DNA of 64,000 bases from Coenobita brevimanus (lineage: Eukaryota > Arthropoda > Malacostraca > Decapoda > Coenobitidae), in NCBI GenBank assembly GCA_032717465.1, contig CM064697.1, positions 5,477,533 to 5,541,532 on the forward strand, in the 5' to 3' direction. The position numbers and the translations under genes are program-made. Positions 32,160-45,365 of this stretch are shown here, piece by piece; within the stretch, counting starts at the first letter, position 1, and every line of letters begins with the position of its first letter. A model generated the notes under the pieces. The model did no database searches and was not told the origin of the DNA. It saw only the letters and a list, made by a program, of their open reading frames with translations.

Positions 32160-33910
32160 GAACGGTGGAAGAAATTATGAAATGGGTGACAAGGGTGAGA
32201 AACTGAATGATTAGATGAAGCCAAAAGATTATGAAAAAGGAAGAATGGGTTGAAATGAAGAAGAGGAACCGTAAAACAGAAAGAAAGAATAAAAGAATAT
32301 GGGATGACAACAACGACCACAAGGAAACACGGAGAATGGATGAAGCAAGAGGGCAAAAAAGGAGAGGAAGAGAGAGGATGAGGGAAGACAAAGGAAAAAG
32401 ATATTATCAAGCGGAACGAGGAAGAAGAGAGACATAAGGATGATGCTGATGAAGGACAGAGTTAAAGGAAGCGTTACGAAAGACAGGTAAAGGAGACGAG
32501 AAAAGCACAAATAGAGAATGAAAGATGGTAGGAATGCGGGCACACGATGGAAATTGGTGGTGGAAATGCAAATGGAGATTTAACGAAGAAGGGTAAGGTT
32601 TAATTCCTCTCAACTACACAAAGGTGATTACGGCGGACAATTAATCTCTGCTAATTCCCAATCTTCCCTTACAACACGACCCGCAGTAGCCTGTTTACTT
32701 CCAAGCCCCAAGTTGTATCGTTAAGTGAACAAGGATTAAACAGAAGCTGAGTCCGAGATAATGATGAAGTGTAGAAGGGAAATGATGAAGAGCAAATGGG
32801 AAGATGACAGAGTAGGTGGCAGTGCACTGAGGTGAAAATGAAGACAAGAAGGAAACCAGCACAGCACAACTTAGCAGCTCCACCCAAAACCAGGACACTC
32901 AATGAAGCCCAAAAGCTCACGGCAAACGAAAAATATTACCACAGACAGCACTGAAGAGATTTCTGTAGCAATACCCTGGTTAGCCCTAAAACCGTTTTCT
33001 GCAACACTCCCGGACGCTGATGGCAACGCTTACTGTTAAAAGCACTTTCTCTTCCTCCTCCTCCTCAACATCATTATCAGTGTCTCGCCAACTCCTCGCG
33101 AACGCTGCTGAATGAGAAAAGGAGATCATGAACGGCGCGCGAGGAAGATTGGCAAATAACTGAGAAAATGGAAAAAAGAAGTATTACTGGCTAAGGAGGT
33201 AGAAGACGAAATTTGCAAAGAGAAGAAGAGACAATGGGGAGGATGGAAATGTAGAGAGGAGAAGGAGGATAGGGAAGAAAGAGTGGAAAAATGGCCGGAG
33301 GGACAATAGGATAGAGGAGGGAGAGTGGAAAAAGGGAGGTACGGAGCGTGGAAAAGGGGAGGGAGGAAGGGAGAATGGGAATGCAAAATAGAAGGGAATG
33401 TGAGTGGGAAACGGGAAGCGGGTAACTGGCATAGAACACGGGAGAGGAGGTTGGTAAAGTACCGTGAATAAATACGAGTATATGGCTGACGGTGCGCTGA
33501 GGAGAGAGACTGACAATGACGAGGGGAAAGGAGGATCGAGAGAATATGGGATATAAGAGACAGAGGGGAAATGAAGTAACCGAAAAGAGGCGACGTAAGA
33601 CCAGTAAGGATGTGATTCAAGTTAAGAAGACAGGAAAGTTTGAGAAAGGGAAGAAAGGATGAAGGGACACTTAAAGAGATGAACATACATCAAAAGTAAA
33701 CTGATGAAAGTGTGAAACTGCGACGAAATAAAAAAGGAGAATACATTGCAAGTGTCGAAATAACAGTGGCAATAGAATGAAAGGTGCTGAGAAATGGAAA
33801 GGAGAATGAAATGAGAGAAGTAATGGAGACGGTGATGTGAGAAATAAAAATATAACGCGAGTAGTGAGAACAGAGGACAGAGGAGAAATTAAGGGCAAGG
33901 AGACATAATT
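32157..33910. other. Purine-biased sequence, no gene
   Basis: Strong AG bias on the plus strand, especially 32220-32600 and 33120-33700. It is interrupted by mixed sequence at 32600-33110. No domain is recognisable on either strand. Confidence 0.55.
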
Positions 33911-33914
33911 CCTA

Positions 33915-34200
33915 TTGATCTATCTTCCTACAACCCACCTATTCACATACACACCCTGCCCACCCATTTCACTCACCCACCTCGCCCTATCAACCCTGCC
34001 CACCCTTACCACCCACCCACCCCAACCAGCCTGCTCACGTGGTCACCCCACCCTATCCAACCCCTACCCACCTGCTCTACTCCGCCCAACTAACTTACAC
34101 TCCACCCACCCACCTACCCATCCTGTCCATCTATCCTACCCCAAATACTCATTCACTCACCAACCTACACATCTGACCACCAAGCTCCACCAACAAGATG
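33915..34200 (+). repeat. CCCACC-rich low-complexity region
   Basis: Degenerate CACCCACC and CTACCCA motifs. Confidence 0.65.
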
Positions 34201-34213
34201 ACAAGTAAGTCTC

Positions 34214-34267
34214 CACACACACACACACACACACACGCACACACGCACACACACACACACACACACA
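34214..34267 (+). repeat. (CA)n microsatellite with two CG interruptions
   Basis: About 27 CA units, with two ACGCAC interruptions. Confidence 0.95.
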
Positions 34268-36194
34268 GGCACAGGCACAGTATACGAGGAAGCGGAGAGA
34301 AACATATAGAATACGCGAAAGCACAGAGAACACAGACTACTACAAAGGGTACTCATTAAGCACATCGACACCGCGTTTCAACCTTGACCTGGACCCTTGA
34401 CATCGATCTCTGGCCGACCTGCAACAAAATCAGATCACCTCTTCACCTCCTTCTATATAATTAAAGTGTCAAGTTTTATCTAAATCGGATCAAGCTATCT
34501 TAATATATATTCCGAACACTGAATTTTGATGCCGACCTGTGATCTTGACCTTTGATTAATCTGCATCGACGTCGAATTGCTTCTTCCCCTACCCACACAC
34601 CATGTATGTGCCAATTTAAGAGTCATTCATGATATATTTTGTTAACTTATATACAAACATACATATACATACACACGTACTTACATACTGTACATTCATA
34701 CGAACATACATACATCCAATAATACATACAAGAACACCGCCTCGATCACAATAACTATTTCTTCAGCGTCTCTAACGAGGAAGCATGAGAAGCACACAGA
34801 ACAATGATGTAATGAGAAGCATAACAGAATGCAAAAGAAGCAGGGAGGCAGGGAAAGTAATACTGTATACTCGTAGCGGGATACGGGGAGGAATGGAAGG
34901 TAGAAGTCGAGAGGTATGAGGTGTAAGAAGCAAGCGTGCTATGTAGAGGGGAAGGTTAAGAAAAGGTAGGAGTAACAAAATCTCTAAGAAAAAGTTAAGA
35001 TAAGAAATCCTTTTCAACACAGACAACTTCAAGAGGAGAATGACGAGAAAGGAAGGATATACAGGAAAATACATAAATTGTTTGAGAAAACTGACATCAC
35101 GAGGACATTCGGTCTGGCAAACATGAGTTTTACCAAGACCAAACGAACGAGCAGCTTCAGTCTAAAGGGCATCTCATTAGATCTTTATAAAGGGGTCTAG
35201 CGGTAACCAAAATGTACTCCATTAGGTAGTCAACGTTCTGGAGGGGTTAAAGCGATAACAGCTTAAACACGTTAGTTATGTGTGAATTTGTAAGCGTGAT
35301 TAAGGCATATATTGTTGATGGTGTCCATGACAAACAAGCAATACGGCGCGTATAATCAACAATGACTGCTCAGATTGTCACAGATTTTCTAGTGAGACCG
35401 CAGTAAAACAGAAAATACTAGTGCGGATGTAAGAAAGGCAAGGCAAGTGTAGTGTGGTGAGAGTTCGTGCTGGTGTAGATGTGAATGGCATGTGAGGTGT
35501 GGCGAGACTGTGAGTCGTCTTTTATTTGGATATGGAGATTCGTAACATCTCTTCCTTAGCGATCTATTCTATTTCTCCTCAATATCCAAATGAATGCTAC
35601 TGGCACAGATTTTGTCGATATCAAAACGACAGATCCAATACAAATTGCTAAGGATGAGTTGAAACGAAGGCTCCAATGCCACTTATAAAACGGCCCATGT
35701 ATGCTATGGGTACCGGGTGAATACGGACTGATTACCAAAGCATATATGGGCGGTGGCATGCTGGCAGCTCGTGGACACAGCGTGCATCAGGTGTGACCCT
35801 GCAAAAAGTGGCAGTCTCAATGCTGAGAGTGTAAGTGCTCACAGGCCGTGCGGATGCGTTGGCGGGAACACTGTTCTTCACGGGTAAAAATACATAGCTA
35901 CAGTAATTCTTTATCAAGCCAGGCATTACGTACATTATTTAGCTAAAGACAGATGATCCAACTCATTTCAAGGAGGGATCTGTCCGTCAAAGGGCTATGA
36001 TACGATCTCGGTCAACCCTCCCTAATAGTCACCCAAAACGCAAGAATTTACGGCAAAACTATACAGTAGTAATGTCACGATTGAACTTTCTGAATTGGGA
36101 AAAGATAAAACAGTGATTCTCAGCATTAATTTTGAAGCAAATATACCTCTCCACTCCATCCCTCCATCCATGAATATATACAGTACATACCGGT
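34268..36194. other. No gene; (CATA)n patch at 34650-34730
   Basis: Unique sequence. A family M-like end (TCTGGAGGGGTTAAAG) lies at about 35235-35252. Confidence 0.5.
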
Positions 36195-36349
<155 letters not shown>

Positions 36350-36504
36350 CTTCAGACATCCCCACTTGTGCAACAGTACCCAACACTACTACGGTACTGT
36401 CTTACGCAAGGGATATCACATGCAAATCTAGTACTTCGGGGTCGTTTTTCATGACGTCGGTTGGGCTACATGCATAGCTAATAATCACTGTAATATAAAA
36501 CAGT

Positions 36505-36605
36505 TCCTCAAACTGTTCCCTGCAATAGCCGGAATGAACCCGCAACCCCATAGGTCCCAGCCCACTACTCTATCTACCTCACCACCTACCCTATACCGAA
36601 TAAGG
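36505..36605 (-). repeat. SINE family A, copy 3 (tRNA-like head)
   Basis: On the minus strand it reads AGGTAGATAGAGTAGTGGGC...GGGTTGCGGGTTCATTCCGG and then GCAGGGAACAGTTTGAGGAA. The B-box-like GGGTTCATTCC precedes the family landmark CAGGGAACAG. Confidence 0.6.
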
Positions 36606-36984
36606 TGTAGGGGCTTCGGCTGAGCAGAGTTCAAACAGTTACCGGCACTTTACTTTTACGAACACCGCCGCTGCTCCTCTGTGTATTCATACCGATGCCA
36701 TAGGCCTAGGTTGTTAATAAAAAATGGAGGCTTTATCTGCTTTTGGTACTGGGAACAAGAGGGTAATGGGAACTGGCAGTAACTAAGACAGGATGTACTG
36801 GTGGGGTCAGGATAGACATGCCACCACTGAGGTTATCTGGAGTGAAAGTTTGTCGCATACCGCTGTGGCCGGCGATGCGGAAGTAATGACAGGAGTACTG
36901 GCGCTACAGGGTAGAAGACGGGTGGCAAAGCCACTCGTGTACAAATGACATGGACAATGATACTGTAACAGTGTAGTAGCGCTG

Positions 36985-37087
36985 ACAGCAATAGACAGGA
37001 ATGATGTTTTTTTTTCATGAGACAGATTTTGGGCACAGACTTCACAGCTCGTTTCCTAAGGACCAGCAGTTCTCTGATGTGATACAC
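36985..37087 (-). repeat. SINE family A, tail fragment
   Basis: Minus-strand GAACTGCTGGTCCTTAGGAA and GTCTGTGCCCAAAATC match the 3' part of the family A copy at 48.9 kb. Confidence 0.5.
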
Positions 37088-37137
37088 ACTGCCAAGTCAC
37101 TGCTTCAGCAATAATACCCATCATGCATATAGCATAC

Positions 37138-37640
37138 ACTAGCAGGGGCACCCGGCGTTGCCTGGGCCAAAAAGGTAAACACTCTAATCCTATTTGTTTT
37201 AGTTCAATCTCTCTTTCTACTCCAGAAATACCACGTACCTCTTAAGCATTTGAAGAGTGATTATAAGAGGTCCAAGAACTTTCTGTTTCGACTTTCGCAG
37301 ACTAACGCACAGTATTTGTGCGCACTTGTTTACTAATATCGGTGACCTCAAATGACCTCCGACCGGTGACCTCAAATGACCTCCGAGGTCAACCTCACAT
37401 AACCTATGTCCGAACTGGAGGTCATGTGAGTCTCCATGCCAAAAATTGGGCTGCAGGGACACCCGGTGGTGCCCGGACCAAAAAGGCGAACACTCCACCA
37501 AAGACCTCGAATGACCCCCCTAAACCATCCTTGGGTCACCTGATTTAGAATATACTTGGGTCTGGGAGTCTCTGGCCCATGGTTTGGGGGCGATTGAAGG
37601 ACAAACTAACAAACAAACAAACAACACGGCTCTTTTATAT
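37138..37640 (+). repeat. Dispersed repeat family R, copy 1
   Basis: It begins AGGGGCACCCGGCGTTGCCT, and a second related block AGGGACACCCGGTGGTGCCC lies about 310 bp later. Between them GGTGACCTCAAATGACCTCC is tandemly doubled. It ends in an AACAAACAAAC stretch and CTCTTTTATATATATAG. It shares all this with the copy at 47.9 kb. Confidence 0.85.
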
Positions 37641-37644
37641 ATAT

Positions 37645-37684
37645 AGATAGATAGATAGATAGACAGATAGATAGATAGATAGAT
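37645..37684 (+). repeat. (ATAG)n microsatellite
   Basis: About ten ATAG units with one ACAG. It forms the tail of the family R copy. Confidence 0.95.
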
Positions 37685-37890
37685 GTTTGGACTGCCTCAT
37701 TCAAACCCGGTGTAATGGTATTAACGGAAATGATTTTGTAACATGTCAGCGGGTTTTGCTGAAGGTCATCTAAGTGTGTTTTAGCGAAATTCAGTATACC
37801 AAACTGTTCCCTGCCCCATCCTGGGATCGACCTCCCGTCTTTTCGAACAGCCGCCAGCATCTCTAACCATTCGACGAAGGTGGTATTATA
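37684..37890 (-). repeat. SINE family A, copy 4 (head and middle)
   Basis: On the minus strand it reads GAATGGTTAGAGATGCTGGC, GGAGGTCGATCCC (B box), GGGGCAGGGAACAGTTTGG, GAATTTCGCTAA, CCGCTGACATGTTACA and TTAATACCATTACACCGGG. It is cut at the (ATAG)n tract. Confidence 0.8.
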
Positions 37891-38035
37891 GTACAGCAGT
37901 GGGACAGTAACAATACTACAGTAGTGAGACAAGTGACAGCACAAGAGAAGTGGGACAATGGTAGTACTAGAACGGTGGGACATGTGGTAGTATTACAGCG
38001 GTGGGAAAGTGGCAGTACTACAGTGGTGATACAGT

Positions 38036-38241
<206 letters not shown>

Positions 38242-39306
38242 TGTAGGGTAGGCGCAGGTAGTACAGGAGGCACAACACATGAATTTCCACCTGCACTAGA
38301 TCCAACTGGTTCACCGCACGAGCAGGCATGTGACGTCAGAACCCCACCGACACATGCCTTAAACGCAACACCTACCATCAAGCACAACACCAGTTCACAC
38401 AGGATAAAATGCGTATCACAACACTACTTCCTCATGCACGTAAAGGTCTAGCATAATTTCCGCGTACCAGATCTTGTTCAGTGATACGTATATACTTCAG
38501 ACACCAGCACCAATAAAGTACGGATTTCAGGACCAATAAAGTGAGGATTTCATACGATTTCTACTGATTTATTCCGGAAACTCTTCTTGGCAGTCGGCTT
38601 CCGCGTTCAAGATTTTAAAATATTTCATGATCAACAGATATTTTACTTTTCAGAAATACCACTAAACATTATCTTTTTTTCTTTGTTTTTTTTTCTTATT
38701 TTTTTATTGAGGTGATGTCAAAATCCCGCACCTATAAGTCCATTATCGATTTAACATATACAGGTACTAACAATATAAACATTTTTTTTTCTCTTGCATA
38801 TAATTGCGACATTTTTCAGGGCAAAATATCCCAACTTACCTAATGCCTAAACACTCCCACTATCGGACAAGGGCAAGAGTATTTCCCCGACTCACATAAA
38901 AACAGAATTAACAGGCAATGTAAAGGTCATGCAGTAACCTGGGTCCAAAAATCGTGTGGCCATGAAGTGGGACTGTCACCTTCGCGCAGGTAAGGACATT
39001 GTAACATCGGGTAATCACGGACTTTAACATAATTCTGTACCACTACTGAGTTTATTTGTAAAATGTATCAACTGCACTGACCGGAGATACTGTGACATTA
39101 TATCAAACTATTTCGAGCATAAACATTATACCCAAAAGGAGAATAAAGGGACGAAATTCCTACTTCGAAATCAGTAAATGAAGTAAGCCGTGCCATCTTT
39201 AATTTCGACGCCAGACAAAAACAGAAAGGGAGTTTCCCTCAGAATGCCCTAGGCTGGTTTTCTACAGCCTCTCCGGGATTTTCCCCGCATTGCTCAGACC
39301 AAGCAC

Positions 39307-39340
<34 letters not shown>

Positions 39341-40393
39341 CCTAAACAAAATTAGAGCAAAAAAAAAAAAAAAAATTAAAACTAGTTTTGCTCCCTGCCG
39401 TCCCAGCAACATCTCTGGCCACATAAAAGTCTTATCTTCTTCATTCATTCCGAAGAAACCTAACTTATGCCATATTCCATCATTTTTGACAAAGGGCAAT
39501 GGAATCTCATTGTATTTCACCCCTCGTATTCAGGTCACCAAACCTTCCTAGTGTGAATACGTAATGCTCCACTTCCTCACCGTAAAAACAATAATTCCCT
39601 CTTGGGCATCCTCCAACGCACAATACGCACGGCTACGTTCACGCGACCCACTGATCTCGATGATGTGTTTTTTACTTAAACTCAACTAGTTCGTCTGTCT
39701 GTCGGATTAGCCCTCTAAATTTTCCTATTTCAAAATACGGACGTGTTATTCGTAAGCAATTAAGATTCCACGATACGCTTCAGCGATTACGGCAGCACCC
39801 TTAGTACTTAGCCTTCGCCTGGCTTTTGTGTAAGGTCTCTTAATCAGTCCTTTTATCAACTTGTTTGTCTAAGTCTCTGATAGCCTATAAGCAGAATATC
39901 ATGATCAAAACATGCTCCAAGGTTTTATTATCTTATTAATACATTTCTGCATCTGGTGTCAGAATACTGATGTAGTTCTCATTCACGATTTCATCCTATC
40001 GATCACTCAAATAAAAATCAATATTTAAAAAAGATTCTCAGTAATTAATAACTACTCAGCTAGCCCCTAAAAACAGAATCAACCTGTCTCATAATTAACC
40101 GGTCCACTCCCTTGTTCCAGTTACCACGCATCTGCCCCTCTCCACATCCCCCTTCGGTTCATCGTGCAATCCAGTCAACACTTTCGCAACCACCTTCCAG
40201 CCACCGTCCCCTCACATCCCTGGCTTGATCGGTAATGACGCTGCCAACACCCACAGCTGCCGGAGAGAGTGTCCACGCCCTCAACCCCAGACGAGTTCAT
40301 GTTTTGTCTTCCCACGTGAACACCAGCCACCCCTCATGAGGCTATGCACGAGTACTGTAGGTTGTCAAAAGCTTGTTTTTGTGGTGGTCTAAG
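38242..40393. other. No gene; poly(A) runs at 39308-39335 and 39360-39374
   Basis: Unique sequence. A 24-bp direct duplication containing CACCAATAAAGT lies at 38500-38550. The minus frame at 39239-39520 is protein-like for 45 residues but lacks splice sites and a recognisable domain. Confidence 0.5.
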
Positions 40394-40424
40394 CTGACGT
40401 AGCGGCGTGCCTCTGCTACGTCAG
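40394..40424. other. Perfect 10-bp inverted repeat with CRE-like arms
   Basis: CTGACGTAGC, an 11-base loop, then GCTACGTCAG. Each arm contains TGACGT/ACGTCA, the half-site type bound by bZIP (CREB/ATF) factors. Regulatory function is conjecture. Confidence 0.45.
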
Positions 40425-40632
40425 GGGGTTTTGCCATACCATGTGAACAGCAGGTACAAATCATAATCCACTTTTTCTTCACCTACGTAAGAATGTGAAT
40501 GTCCGTGAGTTTCACTGCTTAGGAGAAAATATACTTAAAAGTTGTATTTATTTTGCTACCCTCTGAGAGCACGGGGGCCTCCTGGTACGAACTTTGTTTC
40601 CGTAAGTAACTCTGTGACCTATCGCCAGCGCA

Positions 40633-41312
<680 letters not shown>

Positions 41313-41403
41313 CATCCAGAGTGGTGCGTGTGGGGGTGAGTGTGCAAGGGTGTTGGTGTTAGTGACGTGCCTGAAGCGTCTACACAAGGTCACAAGCAGG
41401 GTG

Positions 41404-41458
41404 GAGGGCATGGAGGTAGGAAACCTCCATGGTGGAGGGGATGGCCGCCATGGAACAG
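41404..41458 (+). other. Possible first-exon end with strong splice donor (weak)
   Basis: GCCGCCATGGAACAG is followed by GTAAGTGG. The ATG has an excellent Kozak context and the donor is consensus. There is no supporting downstream acceptor that I can fix, and the adjacent GT array makes chance plausible. Confidence 0.2.
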
Positions 41459-41857
41459 GTAAGTGGACCATTACAACACACGTCACCAAAGCACCCACCC
41501 AATCCCACCCTGCTCCCGGACAACACCACTCTACCAACAGGACATGTGCTGTATTATGCCAACTAATAAACATATTGTGGTTAGAATAGGCACTTATTCA
41601 ACTCATCCTCTGCCTATGAGCTGCAGTGCACATATCCATTTCTGTGTGACTGGCGCAAAAATATGTCAGTTATCATCTCTAACATAATAAAAACTATAAA
41701 GGCATCAGTTCAGTGTGTCATGATATTAACACACATACATCGCTGTAGAGATTCACTAGACCATAACGATTCGGGACCTGGTTGTAACATCGTCTACTGA
41801 TAACAGTATTCTAAGGAGAGAAGCGTGACTTGACAAATAACTGTCTGCCTCAATTAC

Positions 41858-41956
41858 CCTCGAGCAGTCATCTTCATCATCAACATCATCATCTTCCTTT
41901 TCCTCCTCATCATCATCTTCTTCACCACTATAATTAGCAAGTGAGGCTCTGAACTC
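41858..41956 (-). CDS. Candidate internal exon, acidic protein segment
   Basis: On the minus strand a pyrimidine tract (TCCTTCTCTCTTTAATT) leads to the acceptor AAACAGAG and the exon ends CGAGG before GTAATTG. Using the second AG, the exon is 99 bp, exactly 33 codons, phase 0 at both ends. It reads EFRASLANYSG and then a Glu/Asp run ending DDCSR. The upstream candidate exon at 42711-42883 also ends in phase 0, so the two join in frame. The product is unknown; the acidic stretch alone is not diagnostic and could be a translated GAT/GAA microsatellite. Confidence 0.35.
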
Positions 41957-42107
41957 CTCTGTTTCATTCAATTAAAGAGAGAAGGACGCAGCACCCCAGC
42001 GCTCTATACTGTAGGTTCCATCGTCAGAAGTCCAAACTCACGAAAATTCAATGACACATCAATTACAAAAATATTCATTTACATGGATGTCATATACAAA
42101 GTAACTG

Positions 42108-42110
<3 letters not shown>

Positions 42111-42175
<65 letters not shown>

Positions 42176-42300
42176 TATATATATACATATAGACACACAG
42201 ATAGATAGACAGATCGACACACAGATGGATGGATAGACTGACAGACAGACAAACACACAGACAGAGACAGATAGATACATATATTGATAGACAAATATGA
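42111..42300 (+). repeat. (CA)n microsatellite then GACA/GATA tract
   Basis: 32 CA units to 42174, then interrupted GATA/GACA tetranucleotides. On the minus strand the pyrimidine-rich side precedes nothing recognisable. Confidence 0.95.
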
Positions 42301-42710
42301 ATAATACTTGCAGGAAGAGATGAAAACATGGCATACAGAGCTTTCGTCTACACAGGTATTTCAGGATATCTTGAGGGTGTATTGAGACATCAGGGAAAAT
42401 GCGGCGCTGTATACCCGACCATGACCTCGTGAGTTCCCAGTTAAACATTATTACCTATCCTTTCTACATCCATCATATACCAACACAGCATGCACAAAAC
42501 TTACACCACATCTGGGCCAAAATATAAAGTAAGGAATTAACCTATGTACGAGTATATACAAAATTACAATATCTAAAGATACGAAAAATGTACATATCAT
42601 TCATCCACGGTATGAAGGGAAAAATCACACTTCAAACCTTGTGTTCCTTGGTTCACCTCACTTCACATTCCATGCATCACCTGACCTCATCTGATTCCGC
42701 CACAACTTAC
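42301..42710. other. No supportable feature (candidate intron)
   Basis: AT-rich. It would form part of the intron between the two candidate minus-strand exons. Confidence 0.4.
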
Positions 42711-42883
42711 CCTCCCACATTGGCTCTCGACTAGGTGATTAAGAATACAAAGCTCACTGTGGTCATACTGTTTACGATATTCAACAGCCTTCCGTATATC
42801 TGTATGCTTTGTCCGGAGGTTTTGGAGTACGTTGTCTATTTTATCTAGACCTTCATTTAAAACCTTCACAGGCACATACGTCA
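42711..42883 (-). CDS. Candidate internal exon of an unrecognised host gene
   Basis: On the minus strand the acceptor is CTAATTTGATTTCACAG and the donor is GAGG before GTAAGTTG, both close to consensus. The 173-bp exon supplies two bases to finish a split codon, then 57 complete codons, ending in phase 0. The residues have ordinary protein composition, with an amphipathic helix-like stretch (LNEGLDKIDNVLQNL, then TDIRKAVEYRKQY) and ESQCGR at the end. Codon use is unlike the surrounding low-complexity frames. I do not recognise the protein. Two good splice sites flanking one open, non-repetitive frame make this the best host-coding candidate in the window. Confidence 0.5.
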
Positions 42884-43430
42884 CTGTGAAATCAAATTAG
42901 AAACTATCATCCACATATTGTATAGATCACTGACTGAACCACTACCTACACCTTGACTGCCACAATAATTCCTGGCCATTATATTACAAACTCGTATTAA
43001 CCTAGATATTACACAAAATGCAGAATATGTGAACAAAACTACACGCAAATTAAAACAAAACAAAGAAATACAAGAAGCGTGAAACTATATCCGTATCGCA
43101 TATCAAAGCACAGATTACAAAGAAATCTGATCTGAGGAAAAATATCCAAGGTCATAATGATAGGGCTGTTGATATTTGACAAGGAACAGTCAAATTACAC
43201 TTGCCGAAGGGTAAATACTTTACAATACATGGCGCACAATCCATATCATGCATTCCCTCTTCTACGGTTGAAAACATGAAGTAAACAGCTCTGCGACAGT
43301 GTAAACTACGATACGATACTATCAAATAAATCCTCACCACTTTTTTTTTTTTTTTTGTTAAACCTTTCCGCGCCACGTATTACTGGAGTGGATTGGTGAC
43401 GAAATGGACGCCAGAACAATGAAGCTGAGG
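42884..43430. other. No supportable feature
   Basis: AT-rich, with a T run at 43340-43355 that may be part of a degenerate repeat. Confidence 0.4.
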
Positions 43431-43700
43431 CAGGGAACAGCTCAACTATTTGAATTTCGCTAAAGCAGTATCAAATGATCTGAAAGACCCACCAGCATGT
43501 CATAAGTACACTCCCACTACTACTGCTGCTGCTGCTGCTACTACTACAACTACTGCAGTCCTCAATAAGGTAGTCGTAATGTGTACGCAGCATGGACTTC
43601 ACAGTATTATTAAAATAAATTACTGCCCAAGTGGTAACATCTGAAGGCATGAGCTGGCAACTGTCGCACGAAGGAGGACTGCTGGGCTTCTAGGAACAGA
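43430..43700 (+). repeat. SINE family A, copy 5 (diverged, interrupted)
   Basis: GGCAGGGAACAGCTCAACTA, TTTGAATTTCGCTAA and CCACCAGCATGTCATAAGTA are followed by a CTA/CTG trinucleotide patch (43510-43555). The family 3' motif AGGAGGACTGCTGGGCTTCT is near 43675. Confidence 0.65.
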
Positions 43701-45365
43701 ATCTACACTACACCCACTCTCACAAACACATAAAAAGAAAAAATGATCAAGGAAAAGAGAAAGAAGAGAAACTGAAATCTCTCAAAAAAATGGCCGTCTG
43801 TACAAGGTGAACTTACTGATTTTCCTCATTATCCAACACCATCCATCCCGGCCACTCCTGTCTGCCTCAAGTCACCCCTCTCCTGCCTAGTATCTCATCT
43901 CACCACTATGCTCTTCCCGAAGTTATCCTCATTAACCTGTTTAAGTTCGGACGGCAAGAAGGTGTAAGAGGGTGAGGGTAAAAAGTTGGCACAGTTAGGA
44001 CCGTGGTAATGTCAGGATGGTGAGATGGCTGGAATTTACAGCTGACAAGATTATGGAAGTAGTAGGTAGGAAGGTCTGGAGGGTGGTAAGGTCAGGAGTG
44101 AGGTTTGGAAGGTGATAAGTCAAAAGGTTAGAGAGCTAATATGGCTCAGAGTAAGATCAGAAAGAGGCTTGTGCTGGGAGCATGGTATGGCCAGAAATGT
44201 GGTTAAGGTAGTACGGTTAGGAACGTGGTACACTTAGAGAGGAGGTTAGGGAAAGTGGCGAGGATAAGTAGGAGAAGCGAAGCTGGATAGATGGTAAGGT
44301 TGGGAAAGTAATGAGGCTAAGGTGGTACGATCAGGGGAGTTGGGAGCTTCGTCATCTGACAAGCAAGTGTAGGTTAGGGAGGAAAGATATGGAAGGTTGG
44401 CTAGTTATCCAAGGACACTCATCAGCAGGGGAAGTATGGCAGAGTGATGATACTGCTGAGCCGGAAATTCTAACACTGCACTTTCGTACTTCGGTGCATA
44501 ACGGGGAGATATTACTGGACTTTACATGATGCTGCTACAGGCTTCGGTACTCTTTCATCAACCCACAAACATACCATAAAACACCCTTGCTGCTTCCAAT
44601 ACCCTTACTCTCTGAGATTCCCCAACCTCAAGAAACAGGTACGATGGGCAACACAGCAGACCTATTTGTTGGCGAGTAAGGAAGCACTCTTATTTTAGGA
44701 GGTCCAATCAAGGCATTCCATACTCTTGGGACATAATGTTTTTGTCCACAAGCCAAAAAAAAAAAAAAAAAAAAAAGCATAAAGAACAGTTAGGAACGGT
44801 ATATTAGAAGGTCGATAGGGTCAGAACTGGTCAGGTGGGTAGAGCAGCTTGGGAGTTCCCTACAGAAGGCCACTGAAATTAAACAGTCTACTCATTCTTG
44901 CTCATTCAGGCAAAATAATCATGGTCCATTTTGATTATTTCTCTTTAGACGGCTTTACCCCCGCAACGTATGCACGCAATGAACGATCGTCCTTGTTTTA
45001 CCCAAGGTTTAATGAGACGCCGTACCCTACTAGACCATGGTTTTACCTATATAATTTTCCTTGTCACTTATATTAGCTGGTTTCGTCTTGTGAGATGGTT
45101 GGCTGGGGGGAGACTGTTTACAGTATTCTTGAACTCACACAAAAAACATCGTAATCAAACCTTACCCTTAAACCAACAGCTTTTGTAGACTACGCCAATA
45201 ATTTGTTGGTGATGCTCGCCTGGGAATGCAAGTAACTGACTAGTTGGTTCAGATATAATTATTAGAACAGTGGCAGGTGTGTTCAGTAGGAATGGTGAAC
45301 AAGGCCACCATCAGCCCCTGGCTTATCACGTACACTAGTGGAATGGTCATAAAATTACCACTTAC
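43701..45365. other. No gene; poly(A) at 44757-44776
   Basis: Bases 43920-44400 are a loose AGGTNGGTA-type GT/GA-rich stretch. The rest is unique. Confidence 0.5.

Noticed and set aside
31383..32410. Serine/leucine/proline-rich minus frames of 200-310 codons
   Set aside because: Composition artefact of the polypurine plus strand; several overlapping frames are equally long.
39239..39520. Minus frame with about 45 protein-like residues ahead of a poly-Phe run
   Set aside because: No acceptor or donor at its edges, no recognised domain, and the frame runs through a poly(A)/poly(T) tract.
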